Positions 7,711 to 16,965 of a stretch of DNA of 64,000 nt are shown here, piece by piece. The notes beneath the pieces were generated by a model that made no database searches, was not told the DNA's origin, and saw nothing but the letters and a program-made list of their open reading frames with translations. This DNA comes from Treponema sp. (GTDB lineage Bacteria > Spirochaetota > Spirochaetia > Treponematales > Treponemataceae). The translations under genes were made by a program, and so were the position numbers. Positions within the stretch are counted from its first letter, which is position 1; each line of letters opens with the position of its first letter. Location of the stretch: NCBI GenBank assembly GCA_017549025.1, contig JAFYWB010000068.1, positions 124,001 through 188,000 on the forward strand, written 5' to 3'.

Positions 7711-10700
7711 ATGCCGGGATTAGAGCAGCTGAAACAGTTCAGCGAAGATGTAGCAAATTTAGGAAATGAACTCACAATTCGAGAGGAAAAGGGCGAGCCC
7801 GTTGTTCGCATTCCTTTTCCCGTTGATATATCCGAAGAGGACGACTCAGATGACTTTATTTTAGGAATGCCTCTTCCAAATAATTCTAATGACTCAGAGG
7901 ATGGAGCAGTGGATGCTCCTGCTGCAGTGAGCGAAAATGACCCAGTGGATTATTCAAGCTTCCCTGAGTTAGACAGTCTCTTGAACCCAGAACCAGCAGC
8001 AGCAATGGATTTCAGCGAGTTCCCAGAGTTGGACGCTATTCTCAATCCTGGTTCTTCAAGTTCTGTCCCAGAGATTCCCACCTTGGATGCACTTGATGCT
8101 GTTGACTCTGCAGAACCCGTAGATGGCTTTGACTTGCCCGACTTTGACAGCACCGACTCCGCAGATAGCGTTGGTGGCTTTGACCTACCCGATTTCGATA
8201 GTCCTGCTTCCGCAGATAACGCTGGCGGCTTCGACTTACCCGATTTCGATAGCCCTGCTTCCACAGATGGCGTTGGTGGCTTTGACTTGCCCGACTTTGA
8301 CAGTCCTGCTTCCGCAGATAACGCTGGTGGTTTTGACTTGCCCGACTTTGACAGTCCTGCTTCCACAGATGACGCTGGCGGCTTTGACTTACCCGATTTC
8401 GATAGCCCTGCTTCCGCAGATAGCGTAGGTGGCTTTGATTTACCCGACTTTGGAAGCACCGATTCCGCAGATAATGCTGGTGGTTTTGACCTTCCCGACT
8501 TTGACAGCCCTGCTTCCGCAGATAACGCTGGTGGGTTTGATTTACCCGATTTCGATAGTCCCGTTTCCGCAGATAGCGCTGGTGGCTTTGACTTGCCCGA
8601 CTTTGGAAGCACCGATTCTGCAGATAACGCTGGTGGCTTTGACGTACCAGACTTTGACAGCACCGACTCCGCAGATAGCGTAGGTGGCTTTGATTTACCC
8701 GATTTCGATAGTCCTGCTTCCGCAGATAGTGCAGGTGGCTTTGACGTACCAGACTTTGGAAGCACCGATTCTGCAGATAATGCTGGTGGCTTTGACGTAC
8801 CAGACTTTGACAGCACCGACTCCGCAGATAGTGTTGGTGGGTTTGATTTACCCGATTTCGATAGTCCTGCTTCCACAGATAGTGTTGGCGGCTTTGACGT
8901 ACCAGACTTTGACAGCACCGATTCCGCAGATAACGCTGGCGGCTTTGACCTACCAGATTTTGGAAGCACCGATTCCACAGATAATGTTGGTGGCTTTGAC
9001 TTACCCGACTTTGACAGCGCTGATTCCACAGATAGTGTTGGAGGTTTTGACGTACCAGACTTCGATAGTCCTGCTTCCGCAGATAACGCTGGTGGCTTCG
9101 ACTTACCAGATTTTGGAAGCACCGATTCTGCAGATAACGCTGGTGGCTTTGACGTACCAGACTTTGACAGCACCGACTCCGCAGATAATGCTGGTGGCTT
9201 TGACGTACCAGACTTTGACAGCACCGACTCCGCAGATAACGCTGGTGGCTTCGACTTACCAGATTTTGGAAGCACCGATTCTGCAGATAATGCTGGTGGC
9301 TTTGACCTACCCGATTTCGATAGTACCGATTCCGCAGATAGTGCTGACGGCTTTGACGTTGCCGCTGATGATTCTGCTCCTATCACAGCTTCCCAGCCAG
9401 AGGACCGATCTGCCATCGATTTTGGCTCTGACCAGCCAGTGAAGGTGGACATGGACTTTGCCACTCGGCCTGTTCATGAGGCTGACTTCCACTCCGCTCC
9501 CACAGGAGAGGATTCTGCCTCAGAGGATGAGCTGGATGCCTTTGTGCCTGAAACCCACGAAATCTTTGATGCACCAGAGGATCCCTTCGATGGAGAGGAG
9601 CCACCACCAGACGAAGACTTTGACGACTTTGTAATTCCTGGTATTTCCGATCAGGCTGCTGGTATGACCATGGCCAAGCCTAAGCGGCCTGTCATCATGG
9701 GAAAGGACGGAAAAAAAGAAAAGAATACCCTTTCCGACAAGGAATATGATACCTTCCTGAAGAACTTGCGGGACTATCCGCTTAACCTGCGAGTGGAGCT
9801 AGAAAAATTCATCGTTGGAGATGAATTCAAGGATGATGTTGTTTTCGATGTTATCCAGAAGGTTATTAAAAAGACCTCTGCTCGCCAGTTGGCTACCCAT
9901 CTGGAAAAGCTCCTCGACATTAGCATTCCTGTTCCACGGGAATTTGAGCGTCGAACTGCAGCTCAGTACGAGGAATACAAGAAATCTGCTGAGTACCAGC
10001 TGAAAAACAGAATTCTTCCCATTGCCATTATCTCTGTAATGGCAGCTTGTGTAATGTACATTATCTTCCTCTTTGGCCAGAATTTTATCTACGAGCCACT
10101 GAAGGCAAATTCCTTGTATAAGGAAGGTTATGCCCTGTTGGAGGAAGGAGCCTATCCTCAGTCTGAAATAAAATTTGATGAAGCCTTGGCTTATCAGCAG
10201 CAAAAGCGATGGTTCTTTACCTATGCCGATGGATATCGCAAGCACAAGCAGTACGAGCGAGCCCGCATGATGTATCGAGCTGGACTCCAGCGGTTCAAGC
10301 AGGACAAGGAATTGGGATTAGATTACGCAGAGATGGAATTGTACGATTTGCGTAACTTTGAGAATGCTGAAACTGTTGTAAGACGTGAGGTTCTTGATTA
10401 TCACATCAATGATTCCGATGGATTGCTGCTTTTGGGAGATATTTTCCTAGAATGGGGCGACGAGCGGGATGAAGGCAAGTACCAAGAGGCCAAGTCGGTA
10501 TACGATGAGCTTATAGAGCTGTACGGCCAGAAGGACGTGTATCTTGCCCGATTGATGCGGTATTACATCAGGGTTGACGATTTACGTAACGTGCTTCAGA
10601 TGAAGGAGTATTTCTATCCCAAGGAAAAGGCTCTCAACGGACAGGATTTGATTGAGCTCAGTGGTTATTTGCTGTACAAGAGTGCTGGCAATATTGCTCC

Positions 10701-11697
10701 TGCTGACGAATATCTTTTGTCCTCCATCGAAGACGTCCGTGAATTGTTGGAGCGGGCAGTGGAAGCAGCACCAAATGAGCCTGAAAGTCTCTACAACATG
10801 GGATTGTACTTTGTGAATACCAACAACAGTACTCTTGCCAAGGACTGGCTTTCTGCAGCCCTCACTTCCTTTGAAAATGCAAGTTACAAGCCTCGCAAGC
10901 GTTTGCTCCGTCAGCTGAACACCTTCCGTTTGTTGGGAGATTTGGACGTGGAGAACAAGGAGTATATTTCTGCAGAGGAAAAGTACCGTATAGGAATCAG
11001 TCTCTTTGAAAAGGAAGCGGAAGCTGGCCTAGTGGGAGACCGAAACGTGGGACAGCTTTATGCAGCTCTGGCAGACGTAAACTACCTGATTATTGGTGAT
11101 TATGATGAGGCCCTGAGAAATTACACCATCGCCTCAAATACCCAGTATGGAACTCCTTCTGTTTACTACAAGATGGGATATATCAATTATTCCCAGAAAA
11201 AATATGGAGAGGCACTGAATCTGTTTATCAAGACAGCAGGTGAAACTCCTTCCGATACCCATGTTCTGTATGCATTGGGCAATGTGCTGTCTTCTCGTGG
11301 AGACAATTTTGCTGCCCAGGGCTATTACCAGCGACTCATGGATATTCTGGATCAGCAGCGGACCAAGTACACAATTTTGTTCCCTCAGGTAAATGAGGAG
11401 CACGAGGAAATTGTGGAAATGTACAAGATGGGTGCAAACAATCTCGGCGTTACCTTGTACCGTTTATCACGGCAGACAGGTAATAGTTCCATGAATGCAG
11501 AGGCTTTGACCAATTTTACTGCGTCTATTCGAGCCCACGATGCATTGGAGCGGAATCAAGAGACCTTAGTTCGCAAGGCTGGAACCAATTTGGCAGAGCA
11601 GAACATAAAATATATGTCCCAGTCTCAGCCAGAGTTTGAGCCTTCCATCTATACAGAGATTCCTGCTCTGCCAGAGGGAGAACAGCTCCCTAAATAA
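7711..11697 (+). CDS. flcA: Large acidic TPR membrane protein, probable periplasmic flagellar collar protein FlcA
   Basis: 1328 residues in three parts. Residues 1-137 are acidic (MPGLEQLKQF, then SEEDDSDDF). Residues 138-545 are 24 tandem 17-residue repeats of type GGFDLPDFDSPASADNA. Residues 546-767 are an acidic linker and a small basic folded segment (KEYDTFLKNLRDYPLNLRVELEK). A single membrane helix lies at about 768-790. The rest, to the end, is TPR-like helical hairpins (SLYKEGYALLEEGAYPQSE, PSVYYKMGYINYSQKKYGEALN). With one helix and a positively charged N-terminal flank, the TPR part should be periplasmic. This matches my memory of spirochaete FlcA, part of the flagellar collar that supports stator assembly. 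The family call rests on layout and the opening sequence, not an alignment. No clear ribosome binding site precedes the ATG. Confidence 0.62.
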   Translation: MPGLEQLKQFSEDVANLGNELTIREEKGEPVVRIPFPVDISEEDDSDDFILGMPLPNNSNDSEDGAVDAPAAVSENDPVDYSSFPELDSLLNPEPAAAMDFSEFPELDAILNPGSSSSVPEIPTLDALDAVDSAEPVDGFDLPDFDSTDSADSVGGFDLPDFDSPASADNAGGFDLPDFDSPASTDGVGGFDLPDFDSPASADNAGGFDLPDFDSPASTDDAGGFDLPDFDSPASADSVGGFDLPDFGSTDSADNAGGFDLPDFDSPASADNAGGFDLPDFDSPVSADSAGGFDLPDFGSTDSADNAGGFDVPDFDSTDSADSVGGFDLPDFDSPASADSAGGFDVPDFGSTDSADNAGGFDVPDFDSTDSADSVGGFDLPDFDSPASTDSVGGFDVPDFDSTDSADNAGGFDLPDFGSTDSTDNVGGFDLPDFDSADSTDSVGGFDVPDFDSPASADNAGGFDLPDFGSTDSADNAGGFDVPDFDSTDSADNAGGFDVPDFDSTDSADNAGGFDLPDFGSTDSADNAGGFDLPDFDSTDSADSADGFDVAADDSAPITASQPEDRSAIDFGSDQPVKVDMDFATRPVHEADFHSAPTGEDSASEDELDAFVPETHEIFDAPEDPFDGEEPPPDEDFDDFVIPGISDQAAGMTMAKPKRPVIMGKDGKKEKNTLSDKEYDTFLKNLRDYPLNLRVELEKFIVGDEFKDDVVFDVIQKVIKKTSARQLATHLEKLLDISIPVPREFERRTAAQYEEYKKSAEYQLKNRILPIAIISVMAACVMYIIFLFGQNFIYEPLKANSLYKEGYALLEEGAYPQSEIKFDEALAYQQQKRWFFTYADGYRKHKQYERARMMYRAGLQRFKQDKELGLDYAEMELYDLRNFENAETVVRREVLDYHINDSDGLLLLGDIFLEWGDERDEGKYQEAKSVYDELIELYGQKDVYLARLMRYYIRVDDLRNVLQMKEYFYPKEKALNGQDLIELSGYLLYKSAGNIAPADEYLLSSIEDVRELLERAVEAAPNEPESLYNMGLYFVNTNNSTLAKDWLSAALTSFENASYKPRKRLLRQLNTFRLLGDLDVENKEYISAEEKYRIGISLFEKEAEAGLVGDRNVGQLYAALADVNYLIIGDYDEALRNYTIASNTQYGTPSVYYKMGYINYSQKKYGEALNLFIKTAGETPSDTHVLYALGNVLSSRGDNFAAQGYYQRLMDILDQQRTKYTILFPQVNEEHEEIVEMYKMGANNLGVTLYRLSRQTGNSSMNAEALTNFTASIRAHDALERNQETLVRKAGTNLAEQNIKYMSQSQPEFEPSIYTEIPALPEGEQLPK
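8122..9345 (+). repeat. 24 tandem 51-bp repeats coding 17 residues each
   Basis: Twenty-four in-frame copies, codons 138-545 of the FlcA-like gene, followed by a degenerate copy at 9346. The unit is [G/D]GF-D-[L/V]-PDF-[D/G]-S then PAS/TDS and AD/TD plus two variable residues. Four main variants (DSPAS, DSTDS, GSTDS, and L/V at position 5) are shuffled along the array, as expected from unequal crossing-over. Every unit is strongly acidic. Because 51 is a multiple of three, all other frames also stay open here. Confidence 0.97.
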
Positions 11698-11708
11698 GAG
11701 GGATTTCC

Positions 11709-12350
11709 ATGTTACGGCAACTATATGACAGATTGCTTTGTTACCAAGACGGTATCCAAGCAAAAAAACGAATGAATATGCTGATAAAGGAGCTATTCCG
11801 TAAGGCTATCCATATGTGTACCGCCTTTGTTCCTTTGTTCTTGAGCATTGCCTACTATCCTGTGATGGTGCTGTTGGCTCTCGTTCTGCTACTGTACTGT
11901 GTTGCCGAGGTCCTACGATGCAAGGGCCATTCTGTTCCAGTGATTTCTTCTATTACTATGGCGGCAGCCCGTAAGCGTGATGAAAATCGATTTGTGCTGG
12001 GGCCTGCTACCTTGGCTGTTGGGGTGCTTCTTACTGCCGCCCTGTTTCCTTCCCAGCCTGCTGCAATCGGAATCTGTGCCTTAGCCTTTGGTGACGGACT
12101 TGCAAGCCTTGTGGGAAAGTGCTTTGGCCGAACTCGCATTCCATTTACTGGTGGAAAGACTGTGGCAGGAAGCCTTGCTTGCTTTGTGGCAATCTTCTGC
12201 TCCACGGTAGTTTTAACAGGGAGCACCAAGGTAGCCTTGGGCTGTGGACTTGTAGGCATGGCCTTTGAATTGCTTCCCCTAAAGGACTTGGATAATCTAG
12301 TAATCCCAATCGTAATAGCTTGTGTCTGTCAGTTTTATTTCCATGTGTAA
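11709..12350 (+). CDS. Diacylglycerol/polyprenol kinase family protein (CTP-dependent type)
   Basis: 213-residue membrane protein with about six hydrophobic helices. The signature GDGLASLVGKCFGRTRIP followed by FTGGKTVAGSLACF is that of the dolichol kinase / phytol kinase / SEC59-like family, which uses CTP to phosphorylate polyprenols or related lipids. The family also includes uncharacterised bacterial members, so the substrate cannot be named. AGAGGG lies seven bases before the ATG at 11709; an internal ATG at 11772 has no ribosome binding site. It follows the FlcA-like gene after 11 bp and is probably co-transcribed. Its last 16 bases overlap the convergent gene that ends at 12335. Confidence 0.8.
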   Translation: MLRQLYDRLLCYQDGIQAKKRMNMLIKELFRKAIHMCTAFVPLFLSIAYYPVMVLLALVLLLYCVAEVLRCKGHSVPVISSITMAAARKRDENRFVLGPATLAVGVLLTAALFPSQPAAIGICALAFGDGLASLVGKCFGRTRIPFTGGKTVAGSLACFVAIFCSTVVLTGSTKVALGCGLVGMAFELLPLKDLDNLVIPIVIACVCQFYFHV

Positions 12351-13162
12351 AATCGGTGGAGGTTTACCAAAAAGGTAATGGAACCAGCCACCAATAAGAG
12401 ACTTCCTACAGCAAAGAAAAGAATGGAATCTGCTTGGGTCAAGGTGAGGTAGCCAAAGGATAGAAGCAGGAATCCCACTGCCACACGGGTATATTCTTGG
12501 CTGCCCCGATTATTGCTTTGATAAAGCATGGACAGAAATCCTACCGAAAAGGAAACTGCAGTTACGGTTAAAAACATTTTTTCATAGCCAAAGCGAATAC
12601 TACAATTTGAAGGCACAATCAAGGTGTCGATGGGGGTAAGACGAGCAAGAAGGGCAGCCACTGCAGTAACCACCAACAGGTTCATTTCAATGTTCTGCTT
12701 GTTTTCGAGCTCCAGTGCCAGAAGGGCCAGTGCCAAAAGATTTGCCACAGATAGGGTTCTGCCAAAGAAAAGCAGCTGCCCAATGAGAACGTAGAGGGAA
12801 GAGTGGTTTGCCCAAAAATTGAATACTGGTAGCCATATTCGTATTCCTTCAAACAGACAGCCCAAGGCAAAAAATGCAAAGCAGGTAATTTCCAAGGAGC
12901 GGGTTTTTTCAAAATTCACCAGGGAAATGCCCAGCATTACCGCAGAATAGAGCAGCAGCACAATAGCAGACAGGATTGCGGCAAACATATTGGCAGAAAG
13001 CAGGGGCACAGTGGGCAAGTCGAAAAGCCGTTGGAAGGTTTCTGGAAAAAGAATTGTTCCCTTCATGATGGCAAGCACAAGGATACTACCAGTGGCAAGG
13101 ATAAAGGTCACCGCAAGGAGAAAAAGAGAAAGAATAATCCTGTTTCTAGAAACTAAGGTCAT
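12335..13162 (-). CDS. Multi-pass membrane protein of unknown function
   Basis: 275 residues, almost all in about eight hydrophobic helices, with short charged loops such as NFEKTRSLEIT and ENKQNIEMN. I see no transport or enzyme motif. The layout loosely resembles 7TM sensory domains of the 7TMR-DISM type, but no output domain is attached. The start at 13162 has no ribosome binding site; a promoter-like -10 ends 6 nt before it, which suggests a leaderless transcript. The stop overlaps the convergent kinase-family gene by 16 bp. Confidence 0.75.
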   Translation of the reverse strand: MTLVSRNRIILSLFLLAVTFILATGSILVLAIMKGTILFPETFQRLFDLPTVPLLSANMFAAILSAIVLLLYSAVMLGISLVNFEKTRSLEITCFAFFALGCLFEGIRIWLPVFNFWANHSSLYVLIGQLLFFGRTLSVANLLALALLALELENKQNIEMNLLVVTAVAALLARLTPIDTLIVPSNCSIRFGYEKMFLTVTAVSFSVGFLSMLYQSNNRGSQEYTRVAVGFLLLSFGYLTLTQADSILFFAVGSLLLVAGSITFLVNLHRFYTWK

Positions 13163-13168
13163 GGTGTC

Positions 13169-13197
13169 AGCATACCGTGAAGATAAATTTATGTAAA
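13169..13197 (-). promoter_or_regulatory. Candidate leaderless promoter of the membrane protein gene
   Basis: On the minus strand: TTTACA (13197-13192), 17 bp, TATGCT (13174-13169), then six bases GACACC and the ATG at 13162. With a normal start site the mRNA would begin at or next to the A of ATG. Confidence 0.6.
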
Positions 13198-13255
13198 GAT
13201 GATATTTAATTTGTCGAAAATTCCTATATATATGTACGGATGCTCTGGGGGTTTT

Positions 13256-14002
13256 ATGAAAAGACTTTTTACAACTATTGCTGTACTAACGGTGGCTGTA
13301 TTGGCCTTTGCTGGCGATGCTGCAGCCTTTGTGGACTTAGGATTTTCCCGTGACGGAAAAACCTACGTATTTGGTCAGTACGGAAAGACTGATGGCAATT
13401 TCCAAGGTTATGCTGAAATCTATACTGTTGACGTGAAGGCAAATGATTTCGTGTCAAAGGGTGTGTTCAAGACTACAGATACATCTGGAAAGGCTGGTAG
13501 TGAGGTTTTTTCCCAGCTTAAGGCCAAGCACAAGTCTTTTTTGGATGGCTACAGTCTTTCTCCTGTTGCTGCTGATTCCTTGCTGTACATGAGAGAAGAT
13601 TCTGCTAAATCTACTTCCGCAGAAATCACCTTTAAGGATTTTGAAAGCTCTACTCCTATTCAGGAGGTAAGCTACACCGTTCGTCTTGTTCCCATGTACG
13701 AGGGAAGTGGAAAGAACACCAAGTCCTCATTTTATATCGTAGCAGAAAAGAAAACTGCCAGTGGAGAGCTCCTTTCCCGCTTTGTAGCTGGAAATCCTGG
13801 AATTCAGCGTTCTGGTGTAACAGGCTATGCCATCGAGAGAATCTATACCTCTCCTGATGGAAAAGGCTTTGTGTTTGTAGTGGAAAAGACTGTGGAGGAC
13901 GCTACTGGCACCTCCATTCGCTACATGGTGGAAACGGTTGTTCCTCCTGTATCAAATCAATCAAAGACTGTGGCTCAAAGCTCTGTGGAGAAAAAATCAT
14001 GA
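13256..14002 (+). CDS. Secreted protein, DUF2259 family
   Basis: 248 residues with a signal peptide (MKRLFTTIAVLTVAVLAFAGDAAA). The mature protein opens FVDLGFSRDGKTYVFGQYGKTDGNFQGYAEIYTVD in pieces typical of DUF2259, a spirochaete-enriched predicted secreted family of unknown function. The pattern 'xxLGFSxDGKxYxFGQYG' recalls a beta-propeller-like or WD-like strand. The start is ATG 13256 (GGGGG five bases upstream), not the longer reading from 13199, because only the later start gives a signal peptide. The last four bases (ATGA) overlap argC, so the two genes are translationally coupled; no functional link to arginine synthesis is evident. Confidence 0.75.
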   Translation: MKRLFTTIAVLTVAVLAFAGDAAAFVDLGFSRDGKTYVFGQYGKTDGNFQGYAEIYTVDVKANDFVSKGVFKTTDTSGKAGSEVFSQLKAKHKSFLDGYSLSPVAADSLLYMREDSAKSTSAEITFKDFESSTPIQEVSYTVRLVPMYEGSGKNTKSSFYIVAEKKTASGELLSRFVAGNPGIQRSGVTGYAIERIYTSPDGKGFVFVVEKTVEDATGTSIRYMVETVVPPVSNQSKTVAQSSVEKKS

Positions 14003-15081
14003 TTTCAGCTGGTGTTATTGGTGCCACAGGATACGCAGGAGTAGAGCTGGTACGACTTTTGCTTCGCCACCCACAGGTAGGTTCAATTTATGTAAGCTCC
14101 ATCAGTTTTGAAGGTCAGCAGTTGGAGGATATTTACCAAAATCTTTTTGGTCTGTGTGATTCCTCTGACGGAAAGATTTGCGGGAAAACCACTGGTGTGC
14201 TGACAACAGCAGAAGAGGTGGTGGCCGCCTCCGATGTGGTGTTTACGGCCTTGCCTCATGGTGTAGCGGAAAAGCACGCCGATGAATGCATTCGTACTGG
14301 AAAAAAGCTCATTGACTTGTCTGCAGATTTCCGCTTTGACCAAGATGAAGCCACCTTCAAGGAATGGTACAAGAAGGACTGGGATTTTCCCGCTGTTCAT
14401 GCTGAATCAGTGTATGGCCTTCCAGAAATGTATCGTGAAAAGATTCGTTCTGCCCGCATTATCGGTAATCCTGGTTGCTACGTAACCTCTGCCACCTTGG
14501 GCCTGTTGCCCGCCTTAAAGAAAGGATTGGTGGCCACAGATACCATCATTGTGGACAGCAAGAGTGGGGTAACTGGAGCGGGGCGCAATCCCACCATGAC
14601 AAACCAGTTCTGTGAGTGTGGAGAATCTGTTATGGCCTATGGAGTTGGTGGCCACCGCCATCAGCCAGAGATTAAACGGAATTGCTCCATTGCTGCGGGC
14701 AAGGACTGTGGCATTGTGTTCACTCCCCATCTTTTGCCCATGAGCCGAGGCATTATCTCCACAATCTATGCACCCTTGGCTCCTGAGTTTGCTGGAAAGC
14801 TTTCCGTTGCCCAGGTGCATCAGCTGTACAAGGAGTTCTACGAAAAGGAGCCCTTTGTGCGGGTGCTGGATGCAGGAAAAAATCCCACCACGAGAAACGT
14901 GCGGTATTCAAACTATTGCGATATGCAGGTGTATGTGGTGGATGGTGGAAAAATGCTGCAGGTGGTTTCTGTGCTTGATAACATGGTAAAGGGTGCCTCT
15001 GGTCAGGCGGTGCAGAACATGAACCTAATGTTTGGTTTTGAAGAAACAGCTGGTATTGATTTGATTCCCGCTGCCTTCTAG
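13999..15081 (+). CDS. argC: N-acetyl-gamma-glutamyl-phosphate reductase
   Basis: Third step of arginine biosynthesis: NADPH-dependent reduction of N-acetylglutamyl phosphate to the semialdehyde. The 360-residue protein starts with a Rossmann motif GVIGATGYAGVELVRLL and has the catalytic cysteine in GNPGCYVT (Cys160), then SKSGVTGAGR, and GVGGHRHQPEI. VTPHLLPMSRG-type sequence (FTPHLLPMSRG) follows. Length fits the bacterial family. The start overlaps the previous stop by four bases. No other arginine genes are nearby in this window. Confidence 0.95.
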   Translation: MISAGVIGATGYAGVELVRLLLRHPQVGSIYVSSISFEGQQLEDIYQNLFGLCDSSDGKICGKTTGVLTTAEEVVAASDVVFTALPHGVAEKHADECIRTGKKLIDLSADFRFDQDEATFKEWYKKDWDFPAVHAESVYGLPEMYREKIRSARIIGNPGCYVTSATLGLLPALKKGLVATDTIIVDSKSGVTGAGRNPTMTNQFCECGESVMAYGVGGHRHQPEIKRNCSIAAGKDCGIVFTPHLLPMSRGIISTIYAPLAPEFAGKLSVAQVHQLYKEFYEKEPFVRVLDAGKNPTTRNVRYSNYCDMQVYVVDGGKMLQVVSVLDNMVKGASGQAVQNMNLMFGFEETAGIDLIPAAF

Positions 15082-15147
15082 CAGATTGAGCAAGATACTT
15101 TCTAAAGTTCAAGCAAGCAGATTTCTAAAGCTCAAGCAGTCAGTTTT

Positions 15148-15234
15148 TTACATCTTTGTAGGAGCTGCTTTAAAGGGCTTTGTAGTACGTTGTATTTCAA
15201 TATTGTAAAACAATTTCCCTCTTGGAATTGTCAT
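15148..15234 (-). CDS. Candidate 28-residue small protein with strong ribosome binding site
   Basis: On the minus strand an ATG at 15234 is preceded by AAGGAGG with a six-base spacing and opens a 28-codon frame ending in TAA at 15148. The peptide starts MTIPRGKLFYNIEIQ and ends KAAPTKM, basic (seven Lys/Arg) and without a membrane helix. It lies antisense in the 3' region of argC. I do not recognise it. The evidence is the near-perfect Shine-Dalgarno and the sensible composition; there is no convincing promoter, so the call is tentative. Confidence 0.4.
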   Translation of the reverse strand: MTIPRGKLFYNIEIQRTTKPFKAAPTKM

Positions 15235-15248
15235 AACTACCTCCTTGG

Positions 15249-15285
15249 CCGTCCTTTCAGTGTTACTGGGAGGGCGGTTTTTTTT
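15249..15285 (+). terminator. argC terminator
   Basis: CCGTCCTTTCAGT pairs with ACTGGGAGGGCGG (13 pairs including G-U), loop GTT, followed by eight T. Confidence 0.8.
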
Positions 15286-15310
15286 GTGGAAGGGGAATCT
15301 TAATGGACAA

Positions 15311-15346
15311 AAAAAATCTCCTTAAATTTCTTTAAGGAGATTTTTT
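15311..15346. terminator. Bidirectional terminator between argC and the CAP lipoprotein gene
   Basis: A perfect 16-bp stem with a four-base loop TTTC. The outer part of each arm is A6/T6, so it works as an intrinsic terminator in either direction. It lies 13 bp beyond the stop of the convergent lipoprotein gene. Confidence 0.85.
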
Positions 15347-15359
15347 GATACAATTTTTT

Positions 15360-16751
15360 TTATTGTACCTTTGACATATCAAAAAATTCTACACCGTATT
15401 CAAGATTTGTAAATCCACCATTTACTTTATCTACAAGATTTTCAAATCTTACTGTAAAAATAGTGCCATCTTCAAAACTTTCATTTTTTACGGCTCCTGT
15501 GCTATCTTGGTAGGTCAAATAGAAAATAGTAGTACCACCGTATGATATTCCACCACGAGCATCACTTTTGAAATTATTTGCAAGGATCTCAGCAAAATTC
15601 CATGTTCTTACAATAGTGCCATCAACTTTTTTGGTAACAATGACATTGGTTTTTTTTCCATTGGCATCTGCTGTTGTTTGCAGAGCATATTTATTACCAT
15701 CAAAATAAATACTCCAACGAGCTTTGTCTACACCGCTGTCAAAAAGGGCTGTTTTTGCAGGAAAATAACCAGCAGGTGGCCAAGATACCATGTCATACTC
15801 AAAATCTTTGTAGTCATCCTTCTTGAGCCAGTTAAAACGGAATGCAGTGGCACCAGATGCCTTTGTCCAGCGACTGCCAAGGTCCTCAACTATAGAAGCT
15901 GGGTTTGCAGAAGCTACACCAAAACCAACTTGGGAGGTATAATGGTTTAAAAGATTTACTCGATGACCCAAATTAGCATTTCCATTATCACCCATGTACA
16001 CATCTACAGAATTTGCTGCCTGGGGACGTAGATACATACATTGACTTATACCAGTCTTTACAAGCTGCCAAACGTCATCACTGATATTTTCTGGTCGTGT
16101 ATAGGCACTTATTGAATGGGAACCAGAAGTTTTATTTTGCATTGCGCATATCCATGCACCGTATTGTGCTTCTATATGAAATTGTTCATTATATACAGCT
16201 TCATGTTGACCTGCCAGCCTACGAATAAAATTAAAGCGAGCAAGAGCTAAATCCATAATATCTTTTCTAGGTTCTCCTGCAAAATATGGTTGTTGATAAC
16301 TTGGCTTCTGATATAGATTTTGGTTGCCGAATATGGCTTGGTCTATTGTATTCACATTAGAACCTGATAATCTTTCGAGTCTTGTAGGATTAGTATCATT
16401 AAATCTTGCTTTTATTGCAGACTTACTGAGAAATGGTAAATTTTTGTTACCGCTTTTTATTTTTGTAAAAGCTAAAGACTCTTCAGTAGCTTCATTTGAA
16501 TAATCTAAAAAATTAATAGTTTGAACATTATCTTTTGACAAACCTTTATATTCGTGGAGTACCTGCTGTTCTGGTGTATTTCCAGTACTAACATCATTTA
16601 TATTGTCAGTATCAACACCACTTGTATTTTCAGAACTAACATCATTTAGCTTAGTATTCTCATTTATATTGTCACAACTGGTAAAACAAAGTGTGACAGA
16701 TAGCATTACTAGCATCAAAATTGCTGATACTAGTATTCCCTTTAATTTCAT
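15360..16751 (-). CDS. CAP/SCP-domain lipoprotein
   Basis: 463 residues. The signal sequence ends LCFTSC, making Cys26 the likely lipidated residue, followed by a low-complexity Asn/Asp/Thr/Ser linker with repeated DVSxxNT blocks (about 36-62). The central part (about 165-290) matches the CAP (SCP/PR1/antigen 5) fold: ALARFNFIRRLAG, a helix ending in SHSIS, and GNANLGHRVNLLNHYTSQVGFGVA, the usual CAP strand with His. The C-terminal half is probably beta-rich. CAP proteins of bacteria are secreted, with roles in adhesion, lipid binding or peptidoglycan interaction. The gene is more A+T-rich than its neighbours and may be acquired. Confidence 0.78.
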   Translation of the reverse strand: MKLKGILVSAILMLVMLSVTLCFTSCDNINENTKLNDVSSENTSGVDTDNINDVSTGNTPEQQVLHEYKGLSKDNVQTINFLDYSNEATEESLAFTKIKSGNKNLPFLSKSAIKARFNDTNPTRLERLSGSNVNTIDQAIFGNQNLYQKPSYQQPYFAGEPRKDIMDLALARFNFIRRLAGQHEAVYNEQFHIEAQYGAWICAMQNKTSGSHSISAYTRPENISDDVWQLVKTGISQCMYLRPQAANSVDVYMGDNGNANLGHRVNLLNHYTSQVGFGVASANPASIVEDLGSRWTKASGATAFRFNWLKKDDYKDFEYDMVSWPPAGYFPAKTALFDSGVDKARWSIYFDGNKYALQTTADANGKKTNVIVTKKVDGTIVRTWNFAEILANNFKSDARGGISYGGTTIFYLTYQDSTGAVKNESFEDGTIFTVRFENLVDKVNGGFTNLEYGVEFFDMSKVQ

Positions 16752-16965
16752 AGTAATCTCCTTGATTCTCAGATTATTTTAAACGACTGTTATCTTTATG
16801 AGGCTAAATTTAATAAAGGTAAAGTCTTTGCAGTTAGAGTAATATATCATAAATATTTTTTTATGTGAGATAAAATTTATAAAAAAAACGGGATTTACAT
16901 AATATATAAATAATTATAGAATATTTTTCTCCAATTTTCCCACCCTCCGCCCCATGTTTCAGCTT

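Noticed and set aside
7950-9464. 504-codon open frame on the minus strand, plus open frames at 8123-9442 on the plus strand
   Set aside because: The 51-bp repeat unit keeps every frame open once it lacks stops. The products are low-complexity shadows of the repeat array, without start signals.
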